Of a stretch of 6,935 nt of DNA, positions 5,808 to 6,935 are shown in pieces. Source of the DNA: Acidobacteriota bacterium (lineage in GTDB: Bacteria > Acidobacteriota > Terriglobia > UBA7540); contig JAJXZM010000421.1 of assembly GCA_021780055.1 (NCBI GenBank), positions 1 to 6,935 on the forward strand. Reading direction: 5' to 3'. The position numbers and the translations under genes are program-made. The notes beneath the pieces are model-generated. The model worked only from the letters and a program-made list of their open reading frames with translations. It was not told the origin of the DNA and searched no databases. Every line of letters begins with the position of its first letter. Within the stretch, counting starts at the first letter, position 1.

Positions 5808-6935
5808 TTACTCGCCGATTTCAGGATAATTAGAGGCTTGTCCATCCCGTCGCAGCTGTCTGAGCGCCAGTTGCAATATGAGGAAGTAGCCCAGGCAAAT
5901 GGCGCCTCCGATGCCCAGTGAAAAACGAATGCCGACCGCCTGCGCAACCATTCCCGCCTGCAGGCTGCCGAACGGCAGGAATCCCGTCATGGCCATGTAG
6001 TACATCGCCATCACACGCCCGCGCAGCTTTGGTGGACTGGTCATCTGGATGGTCGTGTTGGTAAGCGTCAGGGCGCCCACGATCGTTCCTCCCATGATGG
6101 CGAGCAGAAGAAATGCCACCCAGAATGAGTGAGCCTCCGACAGCAGAATAAGGGCGACTGAAAACACACAGGCGCTAGTCAGGATCATGCTTCCGCGGTG
6201 CTCGGGGGTCCCGCGCGCGGCAATAAAGAGGGCCGCAATCACGGCCCCCACGCCGGCTCCGCCCATCAGGAACCCCAGCCCGGAAGCTCCCACGCCAATC
6301 AGGTTGCGCGCGACAGCCGGCATCAACACGATGAAGGGCAAGCCCAAAAGACTGAGAACTGCGGGCACGGTAAGCAGGATGAGGATGATCCGGTGCTGCC
6401 GGACATAGTGTACACCTTCCATCATTGAACCCCAGAAGCGGGGACTCTCCTGCTGATGGACCGGTGGAATGGTGATGAGCAGCAGCGCGATGATCAATGC
6501 AAGAAAGCTGATCGAATTCAGGTAAAAGCAGGCCGCCGCACCAAGCGTGCCCATTGCCAGCCCTGCGATTGTTGGGCCAATCGCGCGTGACATGTTGAAC
6601 TGCGCTGAATTGAGGGCAATGCCGTTCATCAGGTCTTCCCGAGGAATCAGGTCGGGAATCAGAGCCTGATAGGCCGGGTAGTTCAGCGCGGACGCCACGC
6701 CAGTCAGGAAGCTGATAGCAAGGATTTCCCTGATGCTGATCTGACGGAACGACGTCAGCACGGCCAGCAGCAACGCCAACAGCATCATGGATGTCTGCGT
6801 AATCAGCATCAGCTTTCGGCGGTTCAGCCGGTCGGCGATGGTCCCGCCAGGCAGGGCAAAAACCAGCGATGGAATCTGGGCCAGAAACGCGTTCAGCCCC
6901 AGCAGAAACGGCGAATTGGAGACAATCAGGATGAC
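5808..6935 (-). CDS. MFS exporter, EntS/MFS_3-type, N-terminus cut by window edge
   Basis: The minus-strand frame is open from the stop at 5808-5810 to the window edge, giving 375 residues. The first visible residues (VILIVSNSPFLLGLNAFLAQ) are already a transmembrane helix, and the MFS motif A follows in the loop, GGTIADRLNRRK (visible residues 30-41). The ATG at 6807-6809 is therefore internal, and probably a few tens of residues are missing. YQALIPDLIPREDLMNGIAL and FNMSRAIGPTIAGL are typical of the drug and siderophore exporter group that includes EntS, as is LRGRVMAMYYMAMTGFLPFG after the central loop (recognised from memory). About 11 hydrophobic helices are visible. The protein would be an inner-membrane proton-driven exporter; the substrate is unknown. 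It is convergent with the DsbA-like gene and shares no operon with the pump. The visible frame is intact, with no sign of decay. Confidence 0.88.
   Translation of the reverse strand, partial: VILIVSNSPFLLGLNAFLAQIPSLVFALPGGTIADRLNRRKLMLITQTSMMLLALLLAVLTSFRQISIREILAISFLTGVASALNYPAYQALIPDLIPREDLMNGIALNSAQFNMSRAIGPTIAGLAMGTLGAAACFYLNSISFLALIIALLLITIPPVHQQESPRFWGSMMEGVHYVRQHRIILILLTVPAVLSLLGLPFIVLMPAVARNLIGVGASGLGFLMGGAGVGAVIAALFIAARGTPEHRGSMILTSACVFSVALILLSEAHSFWVAFLLLAIMGGTIVGALTLTNTTIQMTSPPKLRGRVMAMYYMAMTGFLPFGSLQAGMVAQAVGIRFSLGIGGAICLGYFLILQLALRQLRRDGQASNYPEIGE

Noticed and set aside
5087..5947. Minus-strand frame of 286 codons spanning the DsbA-like gene and the end of the MFS gene
   Set aside because: It overlaps two well-supported genes, has no recognisable motif, and runs through the convergent junction.
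5808..6809. Taking the ATG at 6807-6809 as the start of the MFS protein
   Set aside because: The frame continues to the window edge and encodes a transmembrane helix plus the conserved motif A GGTIADRLNRRK before that Met, so the true start is outside the window.

Overview
This window looks like chromosomal DNA from a Gram-negative bacterium: it encodes a complete tripartite envelope efflux pump, including a lipoprotein adaptor with an LSAC lipobox. The style of the genes, especially the DsbA-like protein whose N-terminal domain resembles ones I associate with Acidobacteriota, suggests an acidobacterium. That assignment is inference from memory, at moderate confidence at best.

Left part (1-4416), plus strand: an efflux operon in the order outer-membrane factor, periplasmic adaptor, inner-membrane permease. 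Only the last 28 codons of the TolC/CzcC-like outer-membrane factor are visible. Its stop overlaps the adaptor start by ATGA. The adaptor (395 aa) is an RND membrane-fusion protein. The permease (1029 aa) is a heavy-metal-efflux (HME) RND pump that carries the TM4 acidic triad of CzcA (D393, D399, E406). By hand alignment from memory, the three CusA copper/silver methionine positions are not conserved, so a divalent cation or an uncharacterised HME substrate is more likely than Cu/Ag handled in the Cus manner.

Middle (4417-5776): a 220-base spacer with no convincing gene. It holds a tandem 11-base repeat running into a 10-bp hairpin, a possible sigma-70-type promoter and a strong Shine-Dalgarno sequence. 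The next gene starts at TTG and encodes an exported or membrane-anchored thioredoxin-fold DsbA-like oxidoreductase (CPTC, cis-Pro). Its N-terminal domain is duplicated in tandem with an exact, gap-free period of 83 residues (249 bases). This duplication is the most distinctive feature of the window.

Right part (5808-6935), minus strand: a convergent MFS exporter of the EntS/MFS_3 type, whose N-terminus runs off the right edge. The 31-base gap between the convergent genes holds most of a hairpin that could act as a shared terminator.

Taken together this is an envelope and efflux neighbourhood. The pump genes clearly work as one machine. The DsbA-like protein appears to have its own promoter, and the MFS gene is independent. 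I see no RNA genes, CRISPR arrays, insertion sequences or phage genes. I found no clearly new multi-gene system, only the unusual features listed in the findings.
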